DNA of 64,000 bases from Sinomonas atrocyanea (GCF_001577305.1 NZ_CP014518.1:4340001-4404000); one strand, 5' to 3'. Positions 1 to 10,976 are shown, counted from the stretch's first letter. Notes: a model not told the origin generated them from the letters alone. Numbers and translations are program-made.

Positions 1-144
<144 letters not shown>

Positions 145-373
145 AGAACACGCCAACCAGGAACCCCAGGAAAATGAGGCACACCCGGCCAGCAGAAAAT
201 GATCCGGCATCAAACACCCACTGCCGTGCACGGGGGTGCACAGCAACAGGCACATTTGACAACCATAAAAAATGGCATCAACAAACTTGGCACACTATTG
301 AGTTCTCAAACAACACGCCCCCGCAGGTACTCCGACCAGCCCAACCGGACCGGCCACATCCCCGCGGCAACAA
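145..373 (-). promoter_or_regulatory. rRNA operon leader (transcribed spacer before 16S)
   Basis: Between the likely transcription start near 373 and the 16S 5' end lies a less GC-rich transcribed leader. On the minus strand, about 281-316, it carries TTTGAGAACTCAATAGTGTG, a motif common in actinobacterial rRNA leaders and spacers and associated with antitermination and processing. No protein-coding potential is seen on either strand; the overlapping open frames are shadows. The exact processing sites cannot be read from sequence. Confidence 0.7.
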
Positions 374-379
374 GATTCA

Positions 380-408
380 ATCCTACCCGATCCGATTTCC
401 TTTTCCAA
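380..408 (-). promoter_or_regulatory. Putative rRNA promoter (-35 TTGGAA, 17 bp, -10 TAGGAT)
   Basis: On the minus strand TTGGAA (408-403) and TAGGAT (385-380) are separated by exactly 17 bp, a good match to a vegetative sigma promoter pointing at the 16S gene. The start would lie near 373. Other rrn promoters may exist further upstream, where 409-650 is otherwise free of genes. Confidence 0.6.
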
Positions 409-654
409 ATCCCGCTTCCGGGAGTGGATCGAGAAATTCGAATCCGAATTCCGCCGTCCGGGCGCACTCGAAGGTGCACCATTCCGGTGGAATTCCTAGG
501 GGTTCTGCCGCCCTGTCCGGTCCGCGATCAGTTCGCAGCCGCTCCGGCGACTCAGAAAACATTACCGGCTCGCGGCGGTTCGGCCAAATCGGGAGGGTGT
601 GCCCTTGGCCACTGGGGCCGGAGGGGCGGGTCCGGTGGCCGCCCACGGGACACA

Positions 655-697
655 TACCCCCGTGGGGTACTTGACCCATACCCCGGGTGGGTATAGC
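655..697 (+). promoter_or_regulatory. CsoR operators and csoR promoter
   Basis: Two GC-tract inverted repeats typical of CsoR targets are present: TACCCC-CGT-GGGGTA at 655-669 and ATACCC-CGGGT-GGGTAT at 678-694. They sandwich a possible -35 TTGACC (671-676) and overlap a -10-like TATAGC (692-697), although the spacing is only 15 bp. Transcription would start within a few bases of the csoR ATG at 707, which has no Shine-Dalgarno sequence, so the mRNA is probably leaderless. Copper release of CsoR would open the promoter for csoR-copZ-copA. Confidence 0.65.
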
Positions 698-706
698 TTC
701 GGTCCC

Positions 707-1045
707 ATGGACGAGATCACCCAGGCCCCCGAGCACCAGCATGCAGGGCCGCCCTACGGCTACACCGCAGACAAGGACGCCTACCTGCGGCGCCTGAGAC
801 GCATCGAGGGCCAGGTCCGGGGCATCGCGCGCATGGTGGAGGAGGACAAGTACTGCATCGACATCCTCACGCAGGTGTCCGCCGTCACCAAGGCCCTCCA
901 CGCGGTCAGCCTCGGGCTCGTCGAGGAGCACATCGGACACTGCGTGGTCGGCGCCGCCAATGTGCAGGACCCCGCCCGGCGCACCGAGGAGATCGATGCC
1001 AAGGTCAAGGAGGCCACCGATGCCATCGGCCGGCTGCTGCGGTAA
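707..1045 (+). CDS. csoR: Copper-sensing transcriptional repressor CsoR
   Basis: A 112-residue all-helical CsoR/RcnR-family protein. The Cu(I) ligands are visible with the exact family spacing: Cys50, His75 and Cys79 (intervals 25 and 29, as in Mycobacterium CsoR Cys36/His61/Cys65). The body from about residue 26 (LRRLRRIEGQVRGI) is the canonical DNA-binding helix. An upstream in-frame ATG at 599 was rejected because it would put the operators inside the gene; the ATG at 707 follows a -10-like box and looks leaderless. The protein is expected to repress its own operon, with copZ and copA downstream, until it binds Cu(I). Confidence 0.93.
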   Translation: MDEITQAPEHQHAGPPYGYTADKDAYLRRLRRIEGQVRGIARMVEEDKYCIDILTQVSAVTKALHAVSLGLVEEHIGHCVVGAANVQDPARRTEEIDAKVKEATDAIGRLLR

Positions 1046-1160
1046 CGCCGCTCCCGGCCACGGCTCCGCCGGCTCCCCCGGACGGCCCGCGGGGACAGTC
1101 CGCCTGCCCCGGCCTACGCTGGGCACCACCACCGAGAACACGCACCAGAGGAGAAGCACC

Positions 1161-1391
1161 ATGAGCCACTTCACCACCACCGTGCACGTCGACGGCATGA
1201 CCTGCGGCCACTGCGTCAGCTCGGTCACCGAGGAGATCGAGTCGATCGACGGCGTCCAGGACGTCTCCGTCGACCTCAACGCCGGCGGCGTCTCGGAAGT
1301 GACCATCCAGTCGGACCGCAGGCTCAAGCACGAGTCGATCAGCGAAGCAGTCGCCGAGGCGGGCTACGTCGTCGTCGACAACGACGCCTAG
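1161..1391 (+). CDS. copZ: Copper chaperone, heavy-metal-associated domain
   Basis: A 76-residue single HMA-domain protein with the metal-binding motif GMTCGHC (Cys15, Cys18) followed by the usual betaalphabeta fold sequence. It starts at an ATG preceded by a strong AGAGGAGAAG ribosome site. Family proteins carry Cu(I) in the cytoplasm to the exporter. The stop codon lies only 4 bases before copA, and csoR is 115 bp upstream, so it belongs to the copper operon. Confidence 0.92.
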   Translation: MSHFTTTVHVDGMTCGHCVSSVTEEIESIDGVQDVSVDLNAGGVSEVTIQSDRRLKHESISEAVAEAGYVVVDNDA

Positions 1392-1395
1392 GACG

Positions 1396-3672
<2,277 letters not shown>

Positions 3673-3681
3673 CCCCTCCCC

Positions 3682-3777
3682 CGTTTCGGGTACGCATCTC
3701 GACGCAGAAACGCCCATTCGGGTACGCGCCGGCGTACCCGAAACGGTGAAAGGGCGACGAGATGCGTACCCGAAACG
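3682..3777. repeat. Nested palindromic intergenic repeat (CGGGTACGC family)
   Basis: Two perfectly complementary 20-bp arms (3682-3701 and 3758-3777) enclose a second palindrome, CGGGTACGC at 3719-3727 paired with GCGTACCCG at 3732-3740. The core therefore occurs four times, twice in each orientation. It lies between convergent copA and the EamA gene, so it may also act as a two-way terminator, although no T-tract follows. Confidence 0.8.
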
Positions 3778-3793
3778 TGAGGGCGGGGGGCGG

Positions 3794-4801
3794 TCAGGCG
3801 GGGCGGTTGACCGCCGGCAGCGAGCCGGTCGCCAGGTCCGCCGCCGGGAGGGCCTCCGGTGCCGAGTCGGGGACCACGGCGGACGCAGGGGCGCGGAGCT
3901 CGTCCATGCGTACCATGATCACCCCGGCCACGATGAGCGCGCCGCCCACGAACTGCACCGGTCCGGGGACGTCGCCGATCATGATCCACGACGCGACGAC
4001 AGAGAAGAGCACTTCGGTGAGCGAGACGAAGCTCGCGACCTTCGAGCCGAGCCGCTGCGTGCCGATGATCCCGAACGTGTAGGCGAGCACCGCGGCGACG
4101 AGCGTGATGCCCGCCAGCGGGACCACCCAGCTGGCCTCGCCGCCGAGGAGCGCCACGGTCCCGAACGTCGCCCCCAGGGGCAGCAGGCCCACCACGGCGA
4201 GCAGGGCAATGGTCAGGGCCCCGGACACCATCCCCCCGGCCACGGTCACGAGAGGCGGCAGGACGCCGTCGGACTTCGCCGAGAGGACGAAGTACACGGC
4301 GAGGCAGACCGCCGCGGCGACGCCCCACAGCACGCCGACGGGATCGACGTGCTGGGCGCTCATGAGGTCCAGGACCAGCACGAGCCCGAGCATCGCCGTC
4401 ACTGTCCCGAGGATGGTGAGGGTTCCCGGGCGGTGCCGCGTGCGCAGCCAGGCCCAGCCCACGAGGATGATCGGGGCGAGGTACTCGAGCATGAGCGCGA
4501 CCGGCGGGCTCATGCGTGCCACGGCATTGAAGTAGAAGAACTGGCACAGCGCGATGGCGATCGCGCCGTAGGCCGCCATGAGCGCCACCCCTCCTCGGAG
4601 GCGCGACCACTGCCCGCGCATCATCCACGCCGCGGGGAGGGCCATCACGAGCGCGGCGAGCCCCACCCTGCCGCCGACCACCGCGCCGGGCGTCCACCCG
4701 GCCTCGAGCAGGGACTTCCCGAGCGGTCCCGAGATGCCGAACGTCGCGGCCGACAGCAGGGCGAAGACGAGACCGGATGCGGAACGGTTCGCGGACAGCA
4801 C
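3794..4801 (-). CDS. EamA/DMT-family transporter
   Basis: A 335-residue hydrophobic protein with about ten predicted membrane helices arranged as two EamA repeats (roughly residues 10-140 and 150-300), the layout of the drug/metabolite transporter superfamily. It begins MLSANRSASGLVFALLSAATF at a GTG start; a G-rich stretch lies just upstream. Family members export amino acids, purines or small drugs, and no substrate can be assigned here. It is divergent from the CGNR regulator at 4883, which could control it across the 81-bp gap, but that is inference. Confidence 0.85.
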   Translation of the reverse strand: MLSANRSASGLVFALLSAATFGISGPLGKSLLEAGWTPGAVVGGRVGLAALVMALPAAWMMRGQWSRLRGGVALMAAYGAIAIALCQFFYFNAVARMSPPVALMLEYLAPIILVGWAWLRTRHRPGTLTILGTVTAMLGLVLVLDLMSAQHVDPVGVLWGVAAAVCLAVYFVLSAKSDGVLPPLVTVAGGMVSGALTIALLAVVGLLPLGATFGTVALLGGEASWVVPLAGITLVAAVLAYTFGIIGTQRLGSKVASFVSLTEVLFSVVASWIMIGDVPGPVQFVGGALIVAGVIMVRMDELRAPASAVVPDSAPEALPAADLATGSLPAVNRPA

Positions 4802-4882
4802 AGGGCACCCCCCAAAGATCGTGTCATGAGTAAAGCAAGGGTATGGTGATGACAGTAGATCCCGATCCCGTCAGGAGTCAAC

Positions 4883-5437
4883 GTGATCTTCGCCCATGAC
4901 ACCGAGGTGGCGCTCCGCAGCGCCGTCAACCTCGTCAACACCCTCGACCCCCTCGGAGCAGACGGCGGCGACCACCTCGCCACCGGCGAGGACCTGGACC
5001 GCTTCCTCCTCAAGGAGAAGTTCACGGGCTCCCGCACGCACGACGCCGCGGAGCTGGCTGGGGTGCGCGCGCTCCGGTCGCGGCTGCGCACCCTCTGGGA
5101 CTCGACCGAGGAGGAGGCCGTGGAGCTGGTCAACGCCCTGCTCAGCGAGGCCCGGGCACTGCCTCAGCTCGTCAAGCACGACGACTGGGACTGGCACCTC
5201 CACGCCACGACCCCGCAGGCGCCCCTCGCGGACCGGATGGGCACGGAGGCGGCGATGGCGTTCGTGGACGTGATCCGCTCGAAGGAGCTCGACCGCCTGC
5301 GCGTCTGCTCGGCGGAGGACTGCGAGGCGGTTCTGGTCGACCTGACGAAGAACCGCTCGAAGCGCTACTGCGACACGGGCAACTGCGCCAACCGGGCGCA
5401 CGTGCGCGCCTACCGGGAGCGCAAGGCCGCGAGCTGA
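4883..5437 (+). CDS. CGNR zinc-finger / ABATE-domain putative transcriptional regulator
   Basis: A 184-residue protein with the two-domain layout of actinobacterial CGNR proteins: an N-terminal ABATE domain opening with NLVNTLDP, and a C-terminal treble-clef zinc finger with CSAEDC, KNRSKRYCDTGNCANR and HVRAYRER. The four cysteines and the C-G/T-N-C block are intact. It starts at a GTG after TCAGGAG. Such proteins are thought to bind DNA near stress or efflux genes; the divergent EamA transporter is the likely neighbour target. The ligand is unknown. Confidence 0.85.
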   Translation: MIFAHDTEVALRSAVNLVNTLDPLGADGGDHLATGEDLDRFLLKEKFTGSRTHDAAELAGVRALRSRLRTLWDSTEEEAVELVNALLSEARALPQLVKHDDWDWHLHATTPQAPLADRMGTEAAMAFVDVIRSKELDRLRVCSAEDCEAVLVDLTKNRSKRYCDTGNCANRAHVRAYRERKAAS

Positions 5438-5439
5438 GG

Positions 5440-5817
5440 TCAGGCCTCCGGACCGGGGCTGCCCGGGGTGCCGCCGTCGGCCTCGTGGCCCGGCTCGGCC
5501 GCATCGTCCGCGGCAGGGGCGCCCTTGGCCGGGCGCTGGGCGCGCTTGAGCCGGTCCTCGGAGCGCAGGTTGACGCCGTCGCCGCGGCCGAGGTGCTCGG
5601 CGTTCTCCTTGTAGCTCATGGACAGCATGGCAGCGATGACGAGGCACACGATGAAGGCGATGCCGGCGGCGCTGAACGCCAGGTCGAACCGGAGGCCGTG
5701 CCCGGTCCCTCCGGAGGCGAAGATCAGCACCGTCACGAAGGCGACGACACCGAAGAACGCCGAGAACATGAGCGGGCCCTTGATCCCGACGCGGGGCCCG
5801 CGCGGTGTATCAGACAT
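5440..5817 (-). CDS. Small two-helix membrane protein of unknown function
   Basis: A 125-residue protein with two hydrophobic segments (about 18-36 and 48-68) and a charged, Ala/Pro/Gly/Glu-rich cytoplasmic tail. No family is recognised. The stop codon lies 2 bp from that of the convergent CGNR gene. The ATG follows a strong GAGGAGGG ribosome site. It may be co-transcribed with the membrane gene at 5884-6507, 66 bp upstream, but a palindrome in that gap suggests it has its own control. Confidence 0.7.
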   Translation of the reverse strand: MSDTPRGPRVGIKGPLMFSAFFGVVAFVTVLIFASGGTGHGLRFDLAFSAAGIAFIVCLVIAAMLSMSYKENAEHLGRGDGVNLRSEDRLKRAQRPAKGAPAADDAAEPGHEADGGTPGSPGPEA

Positions 5818-5852
5818 GGGCCCTCCTCAAGCGGCCGGGAAACGTGGGAAGC

Positions 5853-5869
5853 TTCTACGCGCAGTAGAA
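5853..5869. promoter_or_regulatory. Operator-like palindrome TTCTAC-N5-GTAGAA
   Basis: A perfect 6-bp inverted repeat separated by GCGCA lies 36 bp upstream of the start of the small membrane protein at 5817, within a 66-bp gap. Size and position fit a repressor half-site pair. The regulator is unknown, and chance occurrence cannot be excluded. Confidence 0.35.
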
Positions 5870-5883
5870 AGAACGTATCGATT

Positions 5884-6507
5884 CTAGGCCACGTCGGGCT
5901 GCGCGGCGGAATCGTGCCTCAGGCTCAGGCCGCCGATCAGGAGCAGCACCCCGGTGATGATGGCCGCGCCGCCGGCCACTCCGAGCAGTGCGTGGGCGCC
6001 CAGGCCGGCAACGAACGGCAGCAGGACCGCGGCACCGAGGTGCACCGCGCCGATGATGACCTCATCCCGCGCCAGGGGGCTCCGCCCCCTTCCGACGATG
6101 GCCGCGACGAGGTCGGCGAGTCCGGTGAGCGCGAGGGCCGCAGCACCGCCGGCCGCGATGACGCCGCCCCCGGGCGCGGCGCCGAGTCCCAGGCCCACGG
6201 CCGCAGCCAGGCCGAAACAGGCCGAGGAGACCAGGCGGACGGCCGCGGTAGGACGGGCGGCGGGGTCCGCGGCGCGCCCTTCCTCGCGCAGCAGCCACGC
6301 GCGGGCCGCCGCGAGCCCCACGAAGTAGGCCGCGAGGCACCAGGCCGCGCCCGCGGCGGTCGGCGTCCCCCAGAAGACGGTGACCGCGCCGAAGGCCAGC
6401 GCGACGACCGCCCTCAGGATCACCGGGGCGGCGAGGGAGCGCTGCTCGGCGGGGGCGACGGCGCCGGACGGGACGGCTGCGGGCTGGGTCGAAGGGTTCT
6501 CGGGCAC
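5884..6507 (-). CDS. Polytopic membrane protein of unknown function
   Basis: A 207-residue protein. After a polar N-terminal stretch it carries about six alanine/glycine/leucine-rich membrane helices from residue 27 to the C-terminus, with short loops and few charged residues. It resembles actinobacterial short-repeat membrane proteins of the HdeD/DUF308 type in layout, but no diagnostic motif is seen. It lies downstream of the MATE gene on the same strand (47 bp). Confidence 0.7.
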   Translation of the reverse strand: MPENPSTQPAAVPSGAVAPAEQRSLAAPVILRAVVALAFGAVTVFWGTPTAAGAAWCLAAYFVGLAAARAWLLREEGRAADPAARPTAAVRLVSSACFGLAAAVGLGLGAAPGGGVIAAGGAAALALTGLADLVAAIVGRGRSPLARDEVIIGAVHLGAAVLLPFVAGLGAHALLGVAGGAAIITGVLLLIGGLSLRHDSAAQPDVA

Positions 6508-6554
6508 GGGCCAAGTCTAGCCAGCCGGCAGGTGCCGCCCCGCCGCGCGTCCCG

Positions 6555-7916
6555 CTAGTGCGAGCCGAGCACCATCCAGGCGTCCGAGCGCGCCCGAAGG
6601 CCGAGGGTCAGTGCGCGCGCGAGCATGTATCCGCCGGCGAACGCGGCCCACAGCCACATGAGCCCCGCCGGTCCCCCCACGCCGGAGAGCCCTGCCCACA
6701 CGAGCAGGGGGGCGTAGACCACGAGGTTGAGCAGCCCTGCGATCGCGAGGTACCGGGCGTCCCCGGCGCCGATCAGCACGCCGTCGAGGACGAACACGTA
6801 GCCGCACACCGGCTGGCTCGCGGCGAGCACGAGCAGGGCGGGCAGCAGGGCCTCGTGGACCTGCCGGTCCGGGGTGAAGATCCAGCCGATCCACGGTGCG
6901 CCGGCCGCGAGGAGGGCCCCGGTGATGACCCCGTACCCGAGGGACCACCGCACCATGGTCCGTGTGAGGGCCCGCGCCCGCGCCGCGTTCGCGGCGCCGA
7001 GCTCCTTGCCGATGAGGGCCTGGGCGGCGATGGCCAGGGCGTCGAGGGCGAAGGCGAGGACGTTGAAGAGCGTCATGGCGAGCTGGTGGGCGGCGAGGTT
7101 CGCCGGTCCCTGCTGCGTGGCGACGACGACGGCCGCGAAGATCGCGGCACGGAGCGTGAGCGTGCGCAGCATGAGCCAGGAGCCCACGTGGGCGGCGCCC
7201 AGGAGGCCGCGCCGGCTCGGGGCGAGGCCCACGCCCTCGTGCCGCATCCGCCGCAGCACGATGCCCAGGTACGCGGCCGCCATGCTCAGCTGGGCGACAC
7301 TCGTGCCGATGGCCGATCCCGCGATCCCCCAGCCGAGGCCGTAGACGAACAGCAGGTTCAGCAGGATGTTCCCCGTGAAACCCACGGTGGCGACGACGAG
7401 CGGGGTCCTCGTGTCCTGGAGCCCGCGCAGCGCCCCGGTGCCCGCGAACACGAGCAGCATGCCCACGAGCCCGGGCATCGACCAGACGAGGTACTCGACC
7501 GCGTACCCCCGCACCTCCGTGGGGCCGCCGAGGAGGCCCACCACCGCTGGGGCCGTGAGCCAGCCGAGCGCCGCGAGGGCGAGGCCGAGCAGCAGCGCGA
7601 GCCAGGCGCCGTCGCGCGCGGCGGACATGGCGTGGCCCATCTTCCCCGCGCCGAGGAGGCGCGCCACGGCGGGCCCTGTCCCATAGGCCAGGAAGACCAT
7701 GAGCCCCACGGCGGTCTGCAGCACCGTGGTCGCGATCCCGAGGCCCGCCAGCTCCGCGACCCCGAGGTGCCCGACGATCGCTGAGTCGGCGAGGAGGAAG
7801 AGCGGCTCCGCGATGAGCGCGAAGAAGGCGGGCACGGCAAGGCGCAGGATCTCGCGCGCCGCCGACCGCGGCGCGGTGTCCTGCGCGTGCGCGTGGACCC
7901 GCTCCTCCTGCTCCAT
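6555..7916 (-). CDS. MATE-family efflux transporter (DinF-like)
   Basis: A 453-residue protein with about twelve membrane helices in two homologous halves. It begins EILRLAVPAFFALIAEPLFLL and has GHLGVAELAGLG, the MATE N-terminal signature, so it fits the DinF branch of the MOP exporter superfamily. Family members expel cationic drugs or toxic metabolites in exchange for sodium or protons. An upstream in-frame GTG at 7946 exists, but the ATG at 7916 is preferred because the ten extra residues match nothing. The substrate is unknown. Confidence 0.88.
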   Translation of the reverse strand: MEQEERVHAHAQDTAPRSAAREILRLAVPAFFALIAEPLFLLADSAIVGHLGVAELAGLGIATTVLQTAVGLMVFLAYGTGPAVARLLGAGKMGHAMSAARDGAWLALLLGLALAALGWLTAPAVVGLLGGPTEVRGYAVEYLVWSMPGLVGMLLVFAGTGALRGLQDTRTPLVVATVGFTGNILLNLLFVYGLGWGIAGSAIGTSVAQLSMAAAYLGIVLRRMRHEGVGLAPSRRGLLGAAHVGSWLMLRTLTLRAAIFAAVVVATQQGPANLAAHQLAMTLFNVLAFALDALAIAAQALIGKELGAANAARARALTRTMVRWSLGYGVITGALLAAGAPWIGWIFTPDRQVHEALLPALLVLAASQPVCGYVFVLDGVLIGAGDARYLAIAGLLNLVVYAPLLVWAGLSGVGGPAGLMWLWAAFAGGYMLARALTLGLRARSDAWMVLGSH

Positions 7917-8024
7917 GGGTCCCACTGTAGGCGCCCGCGCCGACACTCCTGCGCGGGGTGGGCCCGGGTGGCCCCGGGCCTCTGGGATCTGGCGGCCGCG
8001 CGGCCCCGAACCGATACTGATCGC

Positions 8025-8828
8025 ATGTCAGGGGACTCAGCCTTCACCGGATCCATCCCGGAGCTCTACGACACCGTCCTCGTGCCCATGGTCTTCCAGG
8101 ACTTCGCGGACGACCTCGCCGCCGACGTCGCGGCCGCCGACCCTGCGAGCGTGCTCGAGACGGCGGCGGGGACGGGAGTCGTGACGAGGACGCTCCACCG
8201 GGTCCTCCCGGGCGCCAGGATCACCGCCACGGACCTCAACCCGGCCATGCTCGTCCAGGCCGACCGCATCCTGCCCGCCTCCGACTCCATCCGGTGGCAG
8301 CAGGCCGATGCCCAGGAGCTCCCGTTCGAGGATGGGGCCTTCGACGCGGTGGTGAGCCAGTTCGGGATCATGTTCTTTCCCGACCGGGTGCGGGCCTATG
8401 CGGAGGCGCGGCGCGTGCTGCGGCCCGGCGCCCGGATGACCGCGGCCGTGTGGGGGCCGCTCGAGGGCAACGAGGTGACCCTCCTCGTCGAGCAGGCCCT
8501 GGCCGAGCTCTTCCCCGGGAGGACGCCGACGTTCTACCGCCGCATCCCGTTCGGGTACACGGACCATGACCTCATCCGTGCCGAGCTCGAGGAGGCGGGC
8601 TTCTCGGACGTCGACGTCCGCACGGTCGAGCACGTCAGCGCTCCGACGTCCACGGGCGCGATCGCGCTCGCCCACTGCCAGGGGACGCCCCTCGCCAATG
8701 AGCTGCGCGAGGGATACGGGGACCCCGTGCAGATCACGGCGGACGTGGCCCGGGTGCTCGAGGAGCGGCTCGGCGGCAGGCCGTTCTCGGGCCCCACCAC
8801 GGCGATCTTCTTCTCGGGCGTCGCCTGA
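8025..8828 (+). CDS. Class I SAM-dependent methyltransferase
   Basis: A 267-residue protein with a Rossmann-type methyltransferase domain of the Methyltransf_11 kind. Motif I is VLETAAGTGVVTR (about residue 42), the acidic loop is TDLNPAML, and the post-I/II region LPFEDGAFDAVVSQFGIMFF precedes REARRVLRPGA-like sequence. Substrates in this group are quinones, lipids or small metabolites and cannot be told apart here. The ATG at 8025 is chosen because GATACT (8013-8018) sits at -10 distance and no ribosome site is visible, so the mRNA is probably leaderless; a longer open frame from 7887 runs antisense through the MATE gene. Confidence 0.85.
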   Translation: MSGDSAFTGSIPELYDTVLVPMVFQDFADDLAADVAAADPASVLETAAGTGVVTRTLHRVLPGARITATDLNPAMLVQADRILPASDSIRWQQADAQELPFEDGAFDAVVSQFGIMFFPDRVRAYAEARRVLRPGARMTAAVWGPLEGNEVTLLVEQALAELFPGRTPTFYRRIPFGYTDHDLIRAELEEAGFSDVDVRTVEHVSAPTSTGAIALAHCQGTPLANELREGYGDPVQITADVARVLEERLGGRPFSGPTTAIFFSGVA

Positions 8829-8849
8829 CGCACGACGCGGCCTGACGCC

Positions 8850-8895
8850 CGACGGCGCGGGACCGGCTCCTGCTCGAGCCGGCACCGCGCCGTCG
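8850..8895. terminator. Bidirectional hairpin terminator
   Basis: CGACGGCGCGG (8850-8860) pairs perfectly with 8885-8895, and inside it CCGGCTC (8863-8869) pairs with GAGCCGG (8876-8882). The hairpin sits in the 93-bp gap between the convergent methyltransferase and permease genes. Confidence 0.75.
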
Positions 8896-8921
8896 TGCTT
8901 ACCCCTGGGCCGTGGCCGGCC

Positions 8922-10358
8922 TCAGGCGCCGTGCGCGTGGGCTTCGGCGTCGACCTCGGTCGCCTCGAACCCGGGGGCCTCGGCGAGGGCGGGTGCACCG
9001 GCCGGCGTCGGGCCGCGCCGGCGGTAGCGGGCCACGCCGATCGCGACGACCACGGCGGCGAGTGCCACGGACAGGACGAGCTCGTCGCGGGTGTCGTCGA
9101 GGAAGAGCATGCCCACGAGCAGCGCGACGATCGCCACGATGGACGCCCAGGTCAGGTACGGGAAGAGCCACATGCGGATCTCGAGCTTCGTGCCGGCCGC
9201 GTCGGCCCGGCGGCGCAGGATGAGCTGGGAGGCCGCGATGACGAGCCACACGAACAGGGCGATCGCGCCCGAGGTGTTGACCAGGAACAGGAAGACCGTG
9301 TCGGGCCACAGGTAGTTCAGGCCCACCGTGACGAAGCCGACCACCGTCGAGACGAGCACTGCGCGGACGGGGACGCCGCGGGTGGAGATGCGCGACCACG
9401 ACGACGGGGCGTCGCCCCGCCGCGAGAGCGAGAAGATCATGCGGCTGGCCGTGTAGAGGCCCGAGTTGAGGCACGAGAGGACCGAGGTGAGGACGACGAT
9501 GTCCATGATGGTGCCCGCGCCGGGGATGCCGAACCGCTCGATCACCGCGACGTACGGGCTCTTGGCGACGGACGCGTCGTCCCACGGCAGGAGGGTCACG
9601 ACGATCGCCATCGAGCCGATGTAGAACACGAGGATGCGCCACACGGTCGAGTTGACGGCCTTGCGGACAGCGGTCACCGGATCGGCGGACTCGCCCGCCG
9701 CGATCGTGGCGATCTCGGCGCCGAAGAAGGAGAACACGACGACGAGGATGCCCGCCAGGACAGCGCTGCCGCCGTTCGGCAGGAGCCCGCCGTGGCCGAG
9801 CAGGTTGGTGGTGCCGGGGGCCGGGAGGCCGGGGATGAGGCCGAAGATCGCGGCGAGGCCGGCGATGAGGAACAGCACGATCGCGGTGACCTTGACCGAG
9901 GCGAACCAGAACTCGAACTCGCCGTAGGACTTCACGCTCCACACGTTGGTCAGCGTGAGCGCGACCATGAGCACGAGGGCCCAGATCCACTGGTCGACGC
10001 CGGGGAGCCAGCGGTGCATGATCGCCGCCCCTGCGGTGGCCTCGATGCCGAGGACGATGATCCAGAACCACGCGTAGAGCCAGCCGATGCTGAAGCCGGC
10101 CCAGCGGCCGAGGGCCTTGTCCGCGTACGCCGAGAAGGAGCCGGTCTCGGGGTTGGCCGCGGCCATCTCGCCGAGCATGCGCATCACGAGGATCACGACG
10201 ACGCCTGCGGCCGCATAGGCGAGGAGGATTCCGGGGCCGGCCTGCTTGATCGCCGCGCCGGAGCCGACGAAGAGCCCCGCCCCGATGACGCCGGCGATGG
10301 CGATCATCGACAGGTGGCGGGGCTTGAGGGTCTTGTGGAGTTCTGGTTGGGAAGCCAT
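8922..10358 (-). CDS. APC-family amino acid permease (GabP/CycA-like)
   Basis: A 478-residue transporter with about twelve membrane helices. The first helix carries the amino acid-polyamine-organocation signature HLSMIAIAGVIGAGLFVGSG, and the ETGSFSAYAD and SFFGAEIATIAAGE blocks match the amino acid transporter subfamily that imports GABA, proline, cycloserine/alanine or aromatic acids. The start is placed at the ATG giving MASQPELHKTLKPRHL, preceded by GGAAGTGAG; an open frame extends 38 codons upstream without similarity. It stands alone, convergent with the methyltransferase. The exact substrate is not determined by sequence. Confidence 0.88.
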   Translation of the reverse strand: MASQPELHKTLKPRHLSMIAIAGVIGAGLFVGSGAAIKQAGPGILLAYAAAGVVVILVMRMLGEMAAANPETGSFSAYADKALGRWAGFSIGWLYAWFWIIVLGIEATAGAAIMHRWLPGVDQWIWALVLMVALTLTNVWSVKSYGEFEFWFASVKVTAIVLFLIAGLAAIFGLIPGLPAPGTTNLLGHGGLLPNGGSAVLAGILVVVFSFFGAEIATIAAGESADPVTAVRKAVNSTVWRILVFYIGSMAIVVTLLPWDDASVAKSPYVAVIERFGIPGAGTIMDIVVLTSVLSCLNSGLYTASRMIFSLSRRGDAPSSWSRISTRGVPVRAVLVSTVVGFVTVGLNYLWPDTVFLFLVNTSGAIALFVWLVIAASQLILRRRADAAGTKLEIRMWLFPYLTWASIVAIVALLVGMLFLDDTRDELVLSVALAAVVVAIGVARYRRRGPTPAGAPALAEAPGFEATEVDAEAHAHGA

Positions 10359-10617
10359 GAGGCTCACTTCCATCGTTAGGGTCAATGCCGGAATCAATGG
10401 TGGCCCCATACCCAGAGGGTCTGCGCGGGCGTTCGCACAGTCTTTGCCGCGCGCTGCAGGGTATCCGCCCAATCACGATTACCCTCAGGCACCATCTGTT
10501 CCCGCACGGGCGCCCCGAAACCTCCCCGCAACGTAGGCGGCGCCACGGCCGGTCGTGATCCAGGCCACGCCGGCCCTGCGGACACGGGCTGTCCTGAACG
10601 CGGTCTACCGTGCCGGT

Positions 10618-10976
10618 ATGGCTATCGCACGCTTCCCCTCCGTTGTCATCGACTGCCCCGACGCGGCCGCGCTCGCGCAGTTCTACGCCGGCCTCCTCGA
10701 CTGGGCGATCGAGGAGTCCTCCCCCGACTGGGCTCGGGTCCGCGCCGACTACGGCCAGTGCCTCGACTTCCAGGGGGTGCAGGGCTATACGCCGCCCCAG
10801 TGGCCCGGGCAGGAGGTCCCCAGCAGATGCATCTCGACGTCGTAGTGGACGACCTCGACGCCGCCGAGGCGTCGGTGCTGGGACTCGGCGCCTCGAGGCA
10901 CGATCACCAGCCCGGGACCACCTTCCGGGTCTTCCTCGATCCGGCCGGGCACCCGTTCTGCCTGTGCCTCAGCTGA
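10618..10976 (+). pseudogene. VOC-family (glyoxalase-like) protein, frameshifted
   Basis: The first frame gives MAIARFPSVVIDCPDAAALA, typical of the first betaalphabeta unit of actinobacterial VOC proteins, and runs to QWPGQEVP near 10820. The natural continuation, QMHLDVVVDDLDAAE to FLDPAGHPFCLCLS, lies in another frame ending at 10976. Restoring one C in the CCCC tract at about 10817-10820 joins the two into a full-length 119-residue protein. The gene is either broken or the base is an assembly error. Family members are dioxygenases, lyases or resistance proteins; the function is unknown. Confidence 0.8.

Noticed and set aside
599..706. N-terminal extension of csoR from the ATG at 599
   Set aside because: It would place both CsoR operators and the promoter inside the coding region, and the added residues match no CsoR.
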